Notes: generated by a model not told the origin, from the sequence alone. Positions 43,301 to 52,314 are shown, counted from the stretch's first letter. The stretch: DNA of 64,000 nucleotides from Lentilactobacillus buchneri (GCF_018314255.1 NZ_CP073066.1:868001-932000); one strand, 5' to 3'. Made by a program: numbers and translations.

Positions 43301-46300
43301 TAGATGATTTCTTTGGCAACACCACCGGTAAATTTAAACTTGACTGGAATGTCTCCACCTGAGTGTTTGATTCCTTCAATCGTGCCGTTAAAGCTCTTAT
43401 CCGGCTGATTGTCGTCATCCAATACCTTCAGCATGAAATCAAATTCCTTGTTCTTGTCAGCATTGGCATTTGGACCTTGGATTGTTTTGGAGAATCCAAA
43501 ATGCGTCGTCTGAACATCATTGGTAAACTGCACGATTCCAGCTGGAGCATTCTTACCGATCATCATTTGGAAAGTATCTGTTTCATTACCGCCATTTCCA
43601 TCAGGTTCAACCGTCGTTAAGTTGTCAAGTGAGTGGGTTGTGCTGTATGAACCATTGGCTGATTCGATCACCCGGTACGTTTTGTCCTGTGGTAATCCGT
43701 GAATGGTGATCACCTGACCGTCTTTGATCTCTTGAAGATTAGTTGAAACCCCTTCTTTGAAGTTCACAACACTTTCGTCACCATCAATATCGTAGGTGAA
43801 ATCGTCATTGAAGTCGGTATCGACATCACCCTCGTCGTTGATCACATATACCTTAAATTCAAACTTATCGTCTTTATTGGTATTCAGTGAATTGGTAACC
43901 GTCTTTTTAATCTTCAAAGCATTAGTTCGGTGATTCTTAGCAGTGACGCAATAAGTGTTCTCATTGCCGTCTTCAGTTTCTTCTTGGGCATCTTTAATGG
44001 TAAATTCTTTTGAAACCCATCTATCATCATAATTCTCTAGGCCCTGAGTTTCGATAATCCGGTAGGTCGGTTTATCGTAAAGGCCGTCGAATGATGCGAA
44101 ACCGTCTTTGTCGGTTGCTTTAGGTTCACCAACATTTTTCCAAATACTATCCAGATCTTTCATTTGAAGTTGGAATTTGACGCCTTCAAGTGGAGCGCCA
44201 GTCGTGGCATCAACTTTCTTAACGTTGGCAGCGAAAGTTGTGTACTGCCCGGCAACTTCTGCACTTGATTGGATTTCTTCTTTGTCTTCAAAATCTTTAG
44301 AAGCAATTGTCAACTTGATCTCATTACTATAGGTTGTCCCAACCGTCTTGGAAGTAACGGTATGATACTCAACCAATAGCGGTGTTTTAACCTTATATGA
44401 GTTATTCACATTAATCGTCATCGTATTCAAGGTATCGGAGTAAACCACATCATAATCGTGGCCTTCAATTAAGGCTTTATCCGATATCTTAGTGTAATGA
44501 ACTTCCTTATTGACCAAGGATCGTTTTGCTTCATAGATTTTCAGCTTGTAGCGATCATCGTTGGTCTTCAAGTGGTAGTGCCCACCACTAAGCGTATCGG
44601 TTAGTTTAACTGGCGATCTAAGTTCGTAGCCATTCCCGTTAATTGCCAAATTCCATTTAACGGCTCCAACGGATCGGGTCTGCCCGTCACCCTCGTCTAA
44701 TTCAAGGTTGTGTTCGAGCAACTTCCCTGACTTGTCGAGTAAATGACCGCCATCTGCGTAAGATACACTCGCCTTTGCTTCAAGGGTATGACGAGTCTCA
44801 TCGTCAGCATTCAGTTTCCATCCGGCAGTGACTTTGTTATTAAATGTCCAAGTTTTGAGATGTTCATAGGTCGCTTCTTCATCGGCCTTAAAGTTCAAGA
44901 CTTTTGATTGATATTTCAACTCGAACACTTTTTTACCGAGTACACTCTCACCATCGGCATTCTCATGATCCAGATAGATATTGTTGTAAGCATCTTCGGA
45001 TAACTTTAAGTTAAAAGTTACTTTATGATTTTCATCAACATCAACCCGAACTTCATATTGATCATCAACTAACCTTTGACTGTCAGATACGCCGCGACCA
45101 TCAGAGTTAATCCTAGCCAGGGAGATCTGGAGGGTATCTTGTAAACGTTGCTGAATATCTTGAAGATTACGTTTAGTAAGCTTTCCAGTAGCGTCTTTGA
45201 TCACATCCGGTCCAACTTCATCAGTGATATCAATCCCATCAGTGACCAAGGCGGCGTGCTCATTTGAACCCAGGTATTGCCGGTAGTTGAAACGCGTCGT
45301 CCAATTAATGAGGCCATTGTTCAGGAAATCCTTATCCAATTGCCCATCCTTTGAAATGTTGTTTCGGATGAGGCCTCCCTGATTGACGCAAGTCTTTACA
45401 CTTGCGTCATCAGACCCTGAGTATTCTAACCCAGCATAGTTACAAATTTTTTCAAGTTGGGCATAATTAGCATTTAAGATTTTTTCTTTGTCCAATGGAA
45501 CATCCTTTAGATAAATATTAAATGATTTTTCACCAGCCGGTAAATTCTCAACGGTGATGATAATCTGGTTACCGGAAAGTTTGACACTGAATGCTTTGTT
45601 GTCCTTGTTCTTGCCCCAGTATGCTTCTCCATCGATGATCGTGTAATCCCATGTTTGATCATTTTCATGCTTGGAAAATGAAATTCGTTTCTTAACTTCT
45701 TCAGTCAAACCATCTGTATCTGTAAAACTGTTATAAAACTTCTTATAATCCAAGAAGTTGAGTGTCTCCCCTTCGATTGGTTCCGTGATCTTGAATGAAC
45801 CATCAATTTGTCGATTGATTTGGTTGACGTGGATGCTCCATGAGCTCATCATCTTTTGCCAATCCAAGCTCACGTTGTTCTTACTGTTGATTTGGGGACC
45901 AAAGTGATTACCCTTCTTTTGGCCGTTCACCTCAACCGTATTGCTGATACTCTGGTAATCTTTGTCAGTCACGTCTGCTGTTGGCTTAATGATGTAACTA
46001 AACTTATATACCTTTGACCCTTCGTTTTCGCTGGGAACAATTACATCAGCAAACTCAACCGTCAACGTCTGACCGTCAATTTTGGGATCACCTTTCATCC
46101 AACCGGTAACGGATGGTATTAATGTGTAATCATCAATATTCTCACTAAACGTAAATCTCTTGGAATTCAAAGTATCCTTCAACACAATATTTGTTTGACC
46201 AGGATCGACGGTGAATTCAACGGTATATTTGATGCTGCCGTCTTTATCCATCTTTGCAGTCTTCTTCACCTGACCATTTTCACGGGTGATCGTCGCCGTG

Positions 46301-48315
46301 ACATCCAACGTTTTGGCAGGGTCTTTCACACCAACAATTTCGACATCCGTCGCACGAATTGTATTTTTGAAATCTCGATTGTTGAAATTAGTTACGGGGG
46401 TTATCATTTTCACTTTAATTTCAATTATTCCCCGTTCAAGCCCAAGTCCTTTAGCGTTAAATTGGAAATTTGGACCGGTGGCTACCAATTTATCATAATC
46501 ATCATGATTTTTGGTGATGGACACTGTCTGCCCGTCAGCACCTTTCACTTCAAACTCATAGCTGACTTTATCATTGGCGGTTGCATAGCCGCCACCGAAT
46601 TTATCTCTCAGGGTAACCTTATTTGCTTCTTTACCGTCCTGCACCTTAAAGGTAGATGTCCATTCAAGCATATCAAGATCCGTTACCCCATTAGATGTGT
46701 GGAACACACCATCTTTTTGAATAGATACCAAATCTTCTTCGACTTTAATTGGATATTCACCTTTAGTACTTTCACCAAAACTAATTTCTTCGGCGTTCGC
46801 ATTGATTTCGGTCTTGATTTTTGCCTTGTAATCAATGTTAGTCACACCTTCCAAGTCTCCAGGAAGGAAAATAATCTTAGCATGTTGCGTGTCGCGGTCC
46901 TCTGCATCACGGGTCATGATAAACCGACCAATTGTCCGGCCCCCATAGGTGATGTATTCGTCAAAGGAACCTGATGGACCGTATTCATACTTCAATCCCT
47001 TAAGATCAAATTGGTAGTAGTCGCCATCTTTAATGTCAATCCCGGTATTTTCCTTAATGCTATCAATATCCCAAAGATAAGTAATCTCAATATTTTTATG
47101 CTCTCGAAGAATAGCCGGTAGTTGAAGCTCCTGTTCAAGTACAGATGGCACTTTCTGATTTTGAGGGTTACCATCCTTGTCAATATAGTTAAAATTGATT
47201 GAGGTGAAGAATTGAGGGTTTGAGGCAGCGTGGATAGCATCGGTAATATCAGTTTTTCCTTCATCACCGAACACACCATTTCCCGGTAATTGCCGAGTCA
47301 ATTCGTTACTTGTCGGCTCCTCAGCATCTGAGTCATCGCTGGCAACGGCTTCTTTTGCACCCTTCAGATCAGAAACATCTGGTGTTTGTGGTGTTTGAGA
47401 TTCCTTGCTCTCACCATTATCTTTGACTGTTCTCGGATCATTTTGTGTCCCAACAGCTGCTTGTTCTTCTGCCTTACGATTCTCTTCAATCGCCTGACGG
47501 CTCTTCTCCTCAGCCTTCTTCTGATCAGCCTCACGCTTCTCCTTCAGTAAAGCTTCAGCCTTATCGCTGTTCGATTGCTTTGGCTGCTGAATGTCATCAG
47601 CTTGAGAAGAGTTCTCATTAATTTCGGTTTCTTTCTTTGGTTCTGCTTGGTCTTCGGTCTTAACTTCAGCTTCCTTTTTAGCCTCAGCCTGCTTAGCTTC
47701 TTCCGCCTCGCGGGCAGCTTGAGCTTCATCGGATGCCTTTTCGTCAGCCAGCGCTTGCTTCAAGATGTCATCATCTTGCAGGTCGCCGTCTGGCTGATCG
47801 GTTGTCTCTTCTTGTTTGACTTTTTCGTCTTCATCAAGCACCGTCAAAGTTGGCAGCTTGATCTTTTCATCGTCCACCACAAAGTCCAACTCGCGGTCAT
47901 TGACAGTCCGATTGAATTTCACCGGCAAAATCACCTCGAGGTCGGTCTTATCAATGGCGTTGGTCCATGAAATGGTTGACTCTTCGCCATCAATGTCGAC
48001 GACGACTTTGGTGTCACCATTTGAAAATTTGAATTGTTTCTTCTTCACTTTGAAATAATCAGCATTATAGTCAAAGTGCACAGTGCCGGCCTGCGATAGC
48101 CCACCCACTGTCATATCAAATGCCAAGTTGGCGGAGTCGCCAACTTTTGATTTCGTTACTAATGCACGTTTATCATCAATCAATTTCGCGTTATCGACGA
48201 CAACTTCCTTAGTCGAAATCACGTCGGCTAAAGCGGTTCCGGCAGTAAAGAAATTCCCCAGAACCAGCGTCAACACGCCAATTGCTTGTATCCAAAAGCT
48301 TGTCCTTTTCTTCAT
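40375..48315 (-). CDS. Giant LPXTG surface adhesin with pilin-type isopeptide repeats
   Basis: The 2646-residue protein has a signal peptide (1-30, cleavage after TALA), an N-terminal beta-rich domain (about 31-160), and an acidic and Lys-rich helical stretch (about 161-290). Then come about 1000 residues of adhesin-like beta domains. A Cna_B-type domain follows near 1360 (NVKKVDATTGAPLEGVKFQL). Eight imperfect repeats of about 135 residues occupy about 1463-2560, each starting like IKKTV, FEKTV, LRKTV or VKKTV and ending in FTN or FEN. The C-terminus has LPQTG at 2609, a hydrophobic helix and KRKQEK, so sortase A should anchor it. GGAGGAAG precedes the ATG. It probably binds host, plant or bacterial surfaces; the ligand is unknown. 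Confidence 0.92.
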   Translation of the reverse strand: MKKRTSFWIQAIGVLTLVLGNFFTAGTALADVISTKEVVVDNAKLIDDKRALVTKSKVGDSANLAFDMTVGGLSQAGTVHFDYNADYFKVKKKQFKFSNGDTKVVVDIDGEESTISWTNAIDKTDLEVILPVKFNRTVNDRELDFVVDDEKIKLPTLTVLDEDEKVKQEETTDQPDGDLQDDDILKQALADEKASDEAQAAREAEEAKQAEAKKEAEVKTEDQAEPKKETEINENSSQADDIQQPKQSNSDKAEALLKEKREADQKKAEEKSRQAIEENRKAEEQAAVGTQNDPRTVKDNGESKESQTPQTPDVSDLKGAKEAVASDDSDAEEPTSNELTRQLPGNGVFGDEGKTDITDAIHAASNPQFFTSINFNYIDKDGNPQNQKVPSVLEQELQLPAILREHKNIEITYLWDIDSIKENTGIDIKDGDYYQFDLKGLKYEYGPSGSFDEYITYGGRTIGRFIMTRDAEDRDTQHAKIIFLPGDLEGVTNIDYKAKIKTEINANAEEISFGESTKGEYPIKVEEDLVSIQKDGVFHTSNGVTDLDMLEWTSTFKVQDGKEANKVTLRDKFGGGYATANDKVSYEFEVKGADGQTVSITKNHDDYDKLVATGPNFQFNAKGLGLERGIIEIKVKMITPVTNFNNRDFKNTIRATDVEIVGVKDPAKTLDVTATITRENGQVKKTAKMDKDGSIKYTVEFTVDPGQTNIVLKDTLNSKRFTFSENIDDYTLIPSVTGWMKGDPKIDGQTLTVEFADVIVPSENEGSKVYKFSYIIKPTADVTDKDYQSISNTVEVNGQKKGNHFGPQINSKNNVSLDWQKMMSSWSIHVNQINRQIDGSFKITEPIEGETLNFLDYKKFYNSFTDTDGLTEEVKKRISFSKHENDQTWDYTIIDGEAYWGKNKDNKAFSVKLSGNQIIITVENLPAGEKSFNIYLKDVPLDKEKILNANYAQLEKICNYAGLEYSGSDDASVKTCVNQGGLIRNNISKDGQLDKDFLNNGLINWTTRFNYRQYLGSNEHAALVTDGIDITDEVGPDVIKDATGKLTKRNLQDIQQRLQDTLQISLARINSDGRGVSDSQRLVDDQYEVRVDVDENHKVTFNLKLSEDAYNNIYLDHENADGESVLGKKVFELKYQSKVLNFKADEEATYEHLKTWTFNNKVTAGWKLNADDETRHTLEAKASVSYADGGHLLDKSGKLLEHNLELDEGDGQTRSVGAVKWNLAINGNGYELRSPVKLTDTLSGGHYHLKTNDDRYKLKIYEAKRSLVNKEVHYTKISDKALIEGHDYDVVYSDTLNTMTINVNNSYKVKTPLLVEYHTVTSKTVGTTYSNEIKLTIASKDFEDKEEIQSSAEVAGQYTTFAANVKKVDATTGAPLEGVKFQLQMKDLDSIWKNVGEPKATDKDGFASFDGLYDKPTYRIIETQGLENYDDRWVSKEFTIKDAQEETEDGNENTYCVTAKNHRTNALKIKKTVTNSLNTNKDDKFEFKVYVINDEGDVDTDFNDDFTYDIDGDESVVNFKEGVSTNLQEIKDGQVITIHGLPQDKTYRVIESANGSYSTTHSLDNLTTVEPDGNGGNETDTFQMMIGKNAPAGIVQFTNDVQTTHFGFSKTIQGPNANADKNKEFDFMLKVLDDDNQPDKSFNGTIEGIKHSGGDIPVKFKFTGGVAKEIIYTDGSTAPIKLKTGESYRNIQLPANVKVKVYEKQDTQYTEVHYKVGDGDENEAGNSDEDGWKATGSINATNTMLKFINRQVVNQFEFEKTVAGDMPEGVVDFKFKVKANDDATRNAIKGQKYKAVVKNSTTDRIINSGDITFDDEGAVTEIEYGVTGIKEITLKDNEKLVILGLPKDATKFTVTELSEGHYDTNTHVDGEEKKNDSKAADIELNRENFKNSIQFENISPDLVPFTLRKTVSGTVAAGDKDKAFEFVLTIKNPPANWGDAKTKEFKADNADGKITFTKDNDVYKSEIIKLKADQGITIYISKGLLLEAQETKTHGFEVSHKFGNHTEDGDTHELTTDKDMADLIFNNHSLKTGIEVKKTVKGETVGDEDFNKQFRFRVEGTSENGGRLDGTFTLRKYEVSGKYTDTPVSFNANNIIAFNLKHDQKAQLLGLPIGANIQVTETKASSEGYDPSYKVNENTEKSGNVAPEFVTEEGKLGTVIFTNTKFEAETAELKISKHLAGGGIIDADKNKTFQFVIEANASVDGEYDALVNGHDKVKVTFTDGKATVNMKADENILIYGLPSEHNTYTVTETNGSGFHTQYQLNGTRMEDGVKTKEFQLVDKDRVNVDFTNSKDTEKVASLKINKEIAGDGLTTSDHDRDFNFRIYSGVTGEFKATKVDQHGDSHEITVKFADGQSDVLTLKDSESLTVTGLPIDYTYAVGEEYVDGFAPTYQVNGAKVQEGMTTQTFKLVEDQKGTVEFTNTKNGEMELGILSVSKFVNELGDRARKFEFHIEATDGANNPLNGTFKTQVTTNGQVVEGSIQFNGGNGSFTLIHGQSIKFFIPLGAKYEVSEKDYSADGYVTTVTKRTAVVNSPTVTGTATKEDDSIVYHNDLEDDEGELPLPGEDGDDASSGTLDSNDTTGTSGKSGTLDSPMGIPSSGYTGKSALPQTGEDNNTLPMVIGMFMLVGLLGTATIYYAKRKQEK

Positions 48316-48559
48316 TGTTGTCTTCCTCCATATGATTGATTACATCCCTCTCTTATCAACATCATAAGGATACCTGAATAATATGCGTAATTTTGGAAGA
48401 AATTATGAAGATTCCGTATCTTTTATATCCGGTGGCAGGCGTGGGATTTGGAAGATGGTCGTGAAACGGCATGGCGTTAAGTATTCCGGAGAATGACATT
48501 GTTTTCCCATTGATTATTCAATGAATCCGAATAGAATGATTACCGATCAAATCTTAGTC

Positions 48560-48608
48560 ATAAAAAGTTCCAAAGCTAAAGTTTTCGCTTTAACTTTGGA
48601 ACTTTTAT
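48560..48608. terminator. Orphan terminator-like hairpin upstream of mazEF
   Basis: AAAAGTTCCAAAG pairs with CTTTGGAACTTTT. It lies in the 375-base gap between the adhesin start and mazE and could insulate the two units; the rest of this gap shows no gene. Confidence 0.7.
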
Positions 48609-48633
48609 GTCGACAAGTGGTTAGCCATTTTTG

Positions 48634-48662
48634 TTGTAGTAGTAATTACTAGGTGTTACTAT
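48634..48662 (+). promoter_or_regulatory. mazEF promoter with palindromic operator
   Basis: TTGTAG, 17 bases, TACTAT. The spacer contains the perfect palindrome TAGTAATTACTA (48640-48651), well placed for autorepression by the MazE or MazEF complex. Confidence 0.72.
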
Positions 48663-48690
48663 ATATTTAATAAAAAAGGAGGGGATTAGT

Positions 48691-48912
48691 TTGAAAGCAC
48701 GTAAGCAGGGTAACACTCTGGTTTTAAGTATTCCCAAGCAGTTCAAAGTCGCTGAGGGAACTGAATTTATGAGTATGCAGGCAGCTGATGGCAGCCTCAT
48801 CTATACACCAAAAGCCCCAAATATTTACCAAGATCCCAAATATGCTACGACTGATCTTAGATTTATCCCCAAGGATACTAACGACCAACCAGTCGGTCGG
48901 GAGGAAATCTGA
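48691..48912 (+). CDS. mazE: MazE-type antitoxin (AbrB fold)
   Basis: The 73-residue protein begins MKARKQGNTLVLSIPKQFKV, the swapped-hairpin AbrB/MazE DNA-binding fold, and has an acidic, likely disordered C-terminus that would wrap the toxin. The start is TTG behind GGAGGGG. Its stop overlaps the toxin ATG (TGATG), so translation is coupled. It binds the promoter and neutralises MazF. Confidence 0.85.
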   Translation: MKARKQGNTLVLSIPKQFKVAEGTEFMSMQAADGSLIYTPKAPNIYQDPKYATTDLRFIPKDTNDQPVGREEI

Positions 48913-49304
48913 TGTCAAATCACCCAATTACCCATTATGATTATCATGGTTACACTCCTAAGCAAGGGGATCTGGTTTACATTAATTTTGATCCAAGTAT
49001 TGGTCGCGAAATTAAGAAACGTCGTCCAGCCATTGTAGTTAGCAGTGACGCTTTTAACTCGCGGACTGGTTTTGTAACCATCTGTCCTATTACCAGTACT
49101 ATTAGAGACTTACCATTTTTCATCAATTTACACGGTAACAAATTACACGGTCAAATCAATGCATCACAACTGCGAACAATTGATTTCATGGCCAAAGAAC
49201 GCCATATTGAATTTGTAGAACGAGCCGCCAGCACAGACTTTATGCAAACTGCCAAAATCATTATGGATGGGCTTGGTTTTGAGAGCATCATTAATAATCT
49301 TTAA
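48912..49304 (+). CDS. mazF: MazF/PemK-type mRNA interferase toxin
   Basis: The 130-residue protein shows the MazF blocks QGDLVYINFDPSIGREIKKRRPAIVVSSD, VTICPITSTIRD, and GQINASQLRTIDF. It would be a sequence-specific, ribosome-independent endoribonuclease; the Arg of RRPAIV and the Thr of the ITST stretch correspond to active-site residues. It is intact and adjacent to a complete antitoxin, so the module is probably active. Confidence 0.9.
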   Translation: MSNHPITHYDYHGYTPKQGDLVYINFDPSIGREIKKRRPAIVVSSDAFNSRTGFVTICPITSTIRDLPFFINLHGNKLHGQINASQLRTIDFMAKERHIEFVERAASTDFMQTAKIIMDGLGFESIINNL

Positions 49305-49368
49305 CACATTCTATTTCAATTCGAGCAGCTTAAATAACTTTAAAACGGGTTTTTAAGGGGGAATTCCA

Positions 49369-49941
49369 ATGTGTGGACGTTACATGTTTGAGCCAAAACG
49401 TAGCCGTGAAATCGCGCGGATCTATGAGCTGGCAACCCAAGCTGGCTATGAGCCAACAACGGGTGAAGTCTTCCCATCTGATCAAACGGCGCTGGTCATT
49501 GCCCAGCAGCAGAAAATTCAAGTTGTGGCGATGAAGTGGGGATTCCCAGGCTTTCACAAAGGGCAACTCATTATCAATGCTCGATCAGAGTCGGTCACTG
49601 AAAAGAAAATGTTTGCCAAGTCCTTCCAAGCCCGCCGATGCGTTTATCCAACCAGTGGCTTTTTTGAATGGACACCAGACAAGCAAAAGTATTGGTTCAA
49701 CTACAAAGACCAACCCGAACCCTTATACATTGGCGGTTTCTACAATATCTTTGAAGGCACACCCCAAAGTATTTTGATGACCACTGAACCCAATGATTCC
49801 GTCAGTGTCATTCATAATCGAATGCCATTGATTTTGAAGAAGTCGGAGATTAGAGCTTGGTTGATGGATGATGAATTTGCGAATCGCTTTTTGACTCGGC
49901 AGATGCCGATGTTGATGCGACAGAAGGTTACTTCGGAATAA
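49369..49941 (+). CDS. SRAP-domain protein (YedK/HMCES family)
   Basis: The 190-residue protein begins MCGRY; Cys2 forms a thiazolidine crosslink with abasic sites in single-stranded DNA after Met removal. Other active-site residues are present: Asn in INARSESV, Glu in SGFFEWTP, and His in IHNRMPLIL. It protects abasic sites at replication forks. AAGGGGGAA precedes the ATG. It is monocistronic, just after mazEF. Confidence 0.92.
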   Translation: MCGRYMFEPKRSREIARIYELATQAGYEPTTGEVFPSDQTALVIAQQQKIQVVAMKWGFPGFHKGQLIINARSESVTEKKMFAKSFQARRCVYPTSGFFEWTPDKQKYWFNYKDQPEPLYIGGFYNIFEGTPQSILMTTEPNDSVSVIHNRMPLILKKSEIRAWLMDDEFANRFLTRQMPMLMRQKVTSE

Positions 49942-50002
49942 ACAGCTTCATTTTTTTGAAATTGGCGTCGTGTATTGACTGCAAGCAATTCAGCTATGTT
50001 AT

Positions 50003-50036
50003 AAAAAGGTCCTGCCAATTTTATTAGCAAGACCTA
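50003..50036 (-). terminator. Terminator of the SDR gene
   Basis: On the minus strand AGGTCTTGC pairs with GCAGGACCT, followed by TTTTT. Confidence 0.7.
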
Positions 50037-50046
50037 CTTAACATTA

Positions 50047-50793
50047 TTATTGTGCGGTATAACCGCCATCTACCAGAAATTCGCTGCCGGTAGAATAAGA
50101 TGATTCATCAGAAGCTAAATATAAAATCAAATTTGCAACTTCTGCAGTTTCACCAAAGCGCCCCAATGGAAGCATTGGCAAATGCTCGCTAACTAACTTC
50201 TGCTCTTTAGGATCATTATCTTTTTCAGGCTTATGGATTGGCCCCGGATGAACTGAATTCACACGAATATTGTACTTTTGCTGAGCACAATATAATGCCG
50301 CTGATTTCGTCATCAACCGGACCCCACCTTTTGCTGCAGTGAAGGCAAATAAATTCGGATAGCCAATTAAGCCTTCAATAGAGGACATATTAATAATCGA
50401 ACCACCATTAGTTTTCATATTTTGAATGGCATGCTTGATTCCAAATGCAACTCCGTCTAAATCAACGGCCATAATCTGATGCCATTGCTCAGCAGTGAAA
50501 TGTTCCGCATCCCCCATTGCCGCAATTCCGGCATTATTAAACAAAATATCAACTTTTCCAAACACGTCAATAACCTTTTCAAATACCATGGCCCAATCAG
50601 CTTCCTTAGAAACATCTTGTTGGATAAAGATCGCCCCATTGCCAATTTTCTTCAGGGCTGTTTCCCGATTGGTATCGTTAACATCAGTAATAACAACTTT
50701 TGCCCCTTCTGTAGCAAACCGAGTGGCTGTGGCTAGCCCAATTCCGTTCGCGCCTCCAGTGATAACTGCAACTTTATTACTTAAACGTCCCAT
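50047..50793 (-). CDS. Short-chain dehydrogenase close to R-specific ADH, catalytic Tyr replaced
   Basis: The 248-residue protein has the NAD(P)-binding TGGANGIG, NNAGIA, and a catalytic Ser in INMSSIEGL (Ser138). It is very like the Lactobacillus R-specific alcohol dehydrogenase (SSIEG, SAALYCA, VNSVHPG, TGSEFLVDGGYTAQ). The YxxxK motif, however, reads FTAAK: position 151 is Phe (codon TTC), while Lys155 remains. The hydroxyl that donates the proton is therefore missing. The Asp at position 37, after strand beta 2, suggests NAD preference. It is divergent from a LysR regulator. Confidence 0.85.
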   Translation of the reverse strand: MGRLSNKVAVITGGANGIGLATATRFATEGAKVVITDVNDTNRETALKKIGNGAIFIQQDVSKEADWAMVFEKVIDVFGKVDILFNNAGIAAMGDAEHFTAEQWHQIMAVDLDGVAFGIKHAIQNMKTNGGSIINMSSIEGLIGYPNLFAFTAAKGGVRLMTKSAALYCAQQKYNIRVNSVHPGPIHKPEKDNDPKEQKLVSEHLPMLPLGRFGETAEVANLILYLASDESSYSTGSEFLVDGGYTAQ

Positions 50794-50895
50794 AATGATA
50801 ATCTCCTTTCAGAACATGATTAATGACCTAGAAATGTTGCTAAATCGTAAGATATAATGACTGTGAATTAAATCGGAAAGTATGGTGAATCCGCG

Positions 50896-51810
50896 ATGAA
50901 CTTAACCAGTTTGCGATATTTTATCGAATCAGCTAAATACTTGAATTTTACAAAAGCAGCGGAACATCTTTATGTGACACAACCCACACTCAGCAGACAA
51001 ATAATGGATCTTGAAGCAGAGCTTGGCGTCCAGTTGTTTGTTCGTGGAAGACACACGCTAACTCTGACTAGCGAAGGCGATGCGCTACTGGAACAAGCCA
51101 TTGATATTGTGACGAAATTTGATAATATCAAGAAAACCATCCAGCCACATACTAATGAATTAACCGGCAAGCTCACAATCGGATATCAAAGTTTCTTTGA
51201 TACTACGCTCATGTACGATGTCTTAAAGTCAGTAACTAAGAAATATCCAAGAGTCACCCTGTCACTTTTTCGTGGTACGCCACTTCAGTTAAGACGCCAG
51301 TTAATCAATAATCAGTGTGATGCTATCTTTGGCTTAAATACTTACATAGATAGCATTCCAAATATCAAGACAATTGAACTTCAAAAAAACAAGTTGCAAA
51401 TTGCGGTACCCAGTACACATCCACTAGCCAACATGAAATCTGTTGATATTAAGCGATTGGCAAATGATAATTTCATTATGCTCAATCGCAAGATCTCACC
51501 ATTCATTGTTGACTACGCGATCAGTCTTTGCATGAAAAATGGTTTCTCACCTCACGCGTTGTATTACGTAAATGATGCTGAGCAGGCATTGCTTCACGTG
51601 GGTTCTGGACAAGGGGTTACCTTCCTACACTCAATGAATAAGGTGAACAACCCAGTTGAAAGTTACGGCGTCAACCTGCTTGATATTAATGGTCTGGATA
51701 ATGATTTGAACTTCGTTTTAGGTTACAAAGAAACTAATACCAATCCAATTACGGAAATTTTTGTCAGAGAATTAATGAAAGTTCACCAGCAAAAAGATGG
51801 CAGCAATTAA
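50896..51810 (+). CDS. LysR family transcriptional regulator
   Basis: The 304-residue regulator has an N-terminal winged HTH (NLTSLRYFIESAKYLNFTKAAEHLYVTQPTLSRQIMDLEAELGVQLF) and an effector domain from about residue 90. A TATAAT box lies at 50853-50858. It is divergent from the SDR gene, the usual target arrangement for LysR proteins, and convergent with the DUF35/thiolase operon. Confidence 0.92.
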   Translation: MNLTSLRYFIESAKYLNFTKAAEHLYVTQPTLSRQIMDLEAELGVQLFVRGRHTLTLTSEGDALLEQAIDIVTKFDNIKKTIQPHTNELTGKLTIGYQSFFDTTLMYDVLKSVTKKYPRVTLSLFRGTPLQLRRQLINNQCDAIFGLNTYIDSIPNIKTIELQKNKLQIAVPSTHPLANMKSVDIKRLANDNFIMLNRKISPFIVDYAISLCMKNGFSPHALYYVNDAEQALLHVGSGQGVTFLHSMNKVNNPVESYGVNLLDINGLDNDLNFVLGYKETNTNPITEIFVRELMKVHQQKDGSN

Positions 51811-51813
51811 CAG

Positions 51814-51848
51814 AAAAGCTTAAAGGCGAGAAGTCTTTAAGCTTTTTT
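51814..51848. terminator. Bidirectional terminator
   Basis: AAAAGCTTAAAG pairs perfectly with CTTTAAGCTTTTTT between convergent genes. Confidence 0.88.
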
Positions 51849-51855
51849 GCATCAA

Positions 51856-52302
51856 TCACTTCGCTTCAACGTCTTCAAGTTCAAAACCAACTGATTTGAA
51901 TCCACCGTTTAACTGAATAAGGTGCACCTTAGCCTTTAATGGCAATTTAGTGATCAAATCATCTTTATTTTCTTCAGTGACACCATATAGGGCCGCATGG
52001 AATTGATGAGAACCATTTGGCCAATGTCCGACTGATACACAATAAGGATCCTTTTCAGTGAAAAATTCATCGGCTTTTCTAAATGTGTAATCGCCACCCA
52101 CACTAGAGTCCTCAAAGCGAATTTCATCGATTATGGCCTCATCGCCCATCTCGATCCAGTCCAGGTTATAGCTGCCGCAATCTTGGCAAGTTGGGAGCGG
52201 AGGCCAGACCACTTTGCCACAATCCTGGCACTTCATCCCTAACACCTTGCCGTCTTCGAGACTGTCATAATAGGTTTTTAAAATTGGACGTAATAGATAC
52301 AT
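51856..52302 (-). CDS. Zn-ribbon/OB-fold DUF35 acyl-CoA-associated protein
   Basis: The 148-residue protein has a rubredoxin-like zinc ribbon with two CxxC pairs (MKCQDCGKVVWPPLPTCQDCGSY) followed by an OB fold (DUF35). Such proteins bind CoA esters and form complexes with thiolases, for example in phloroglucinol acetylation and the archaeal acetoacetyl-CoA thiolase/HMG-CoA synthase complex. It starts 12 bases after the thiolase stop; the ATG has GAGGAG 8 bases upstream. It probably is the obligate partner of that thiolase. Confidence 0.85.
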   Translation of the reverse strand: MYLLRPILKTYYDSLEDGKVLGMKCQDCGKVVWPPLPTCQDCGSYNLDWIEMGDEAIIDEIRFEDSSVGGDYTFRKADEFFTEKDPYCVSVGHWPNGSHQFHAALYGVTEENKDDLITKLPLKAKVHLIQLNGGFKSVGFELEDVEAK

Positions 52303-52314
52303 ATTACTCACTCC

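Noticed and set aside
40461..48367. Many open frames on the strand opposite the giant adhesin
   Set aside because: They are shadows of the repeat-rich, biased coding sequence, lack ribosome binding sites and match no family.
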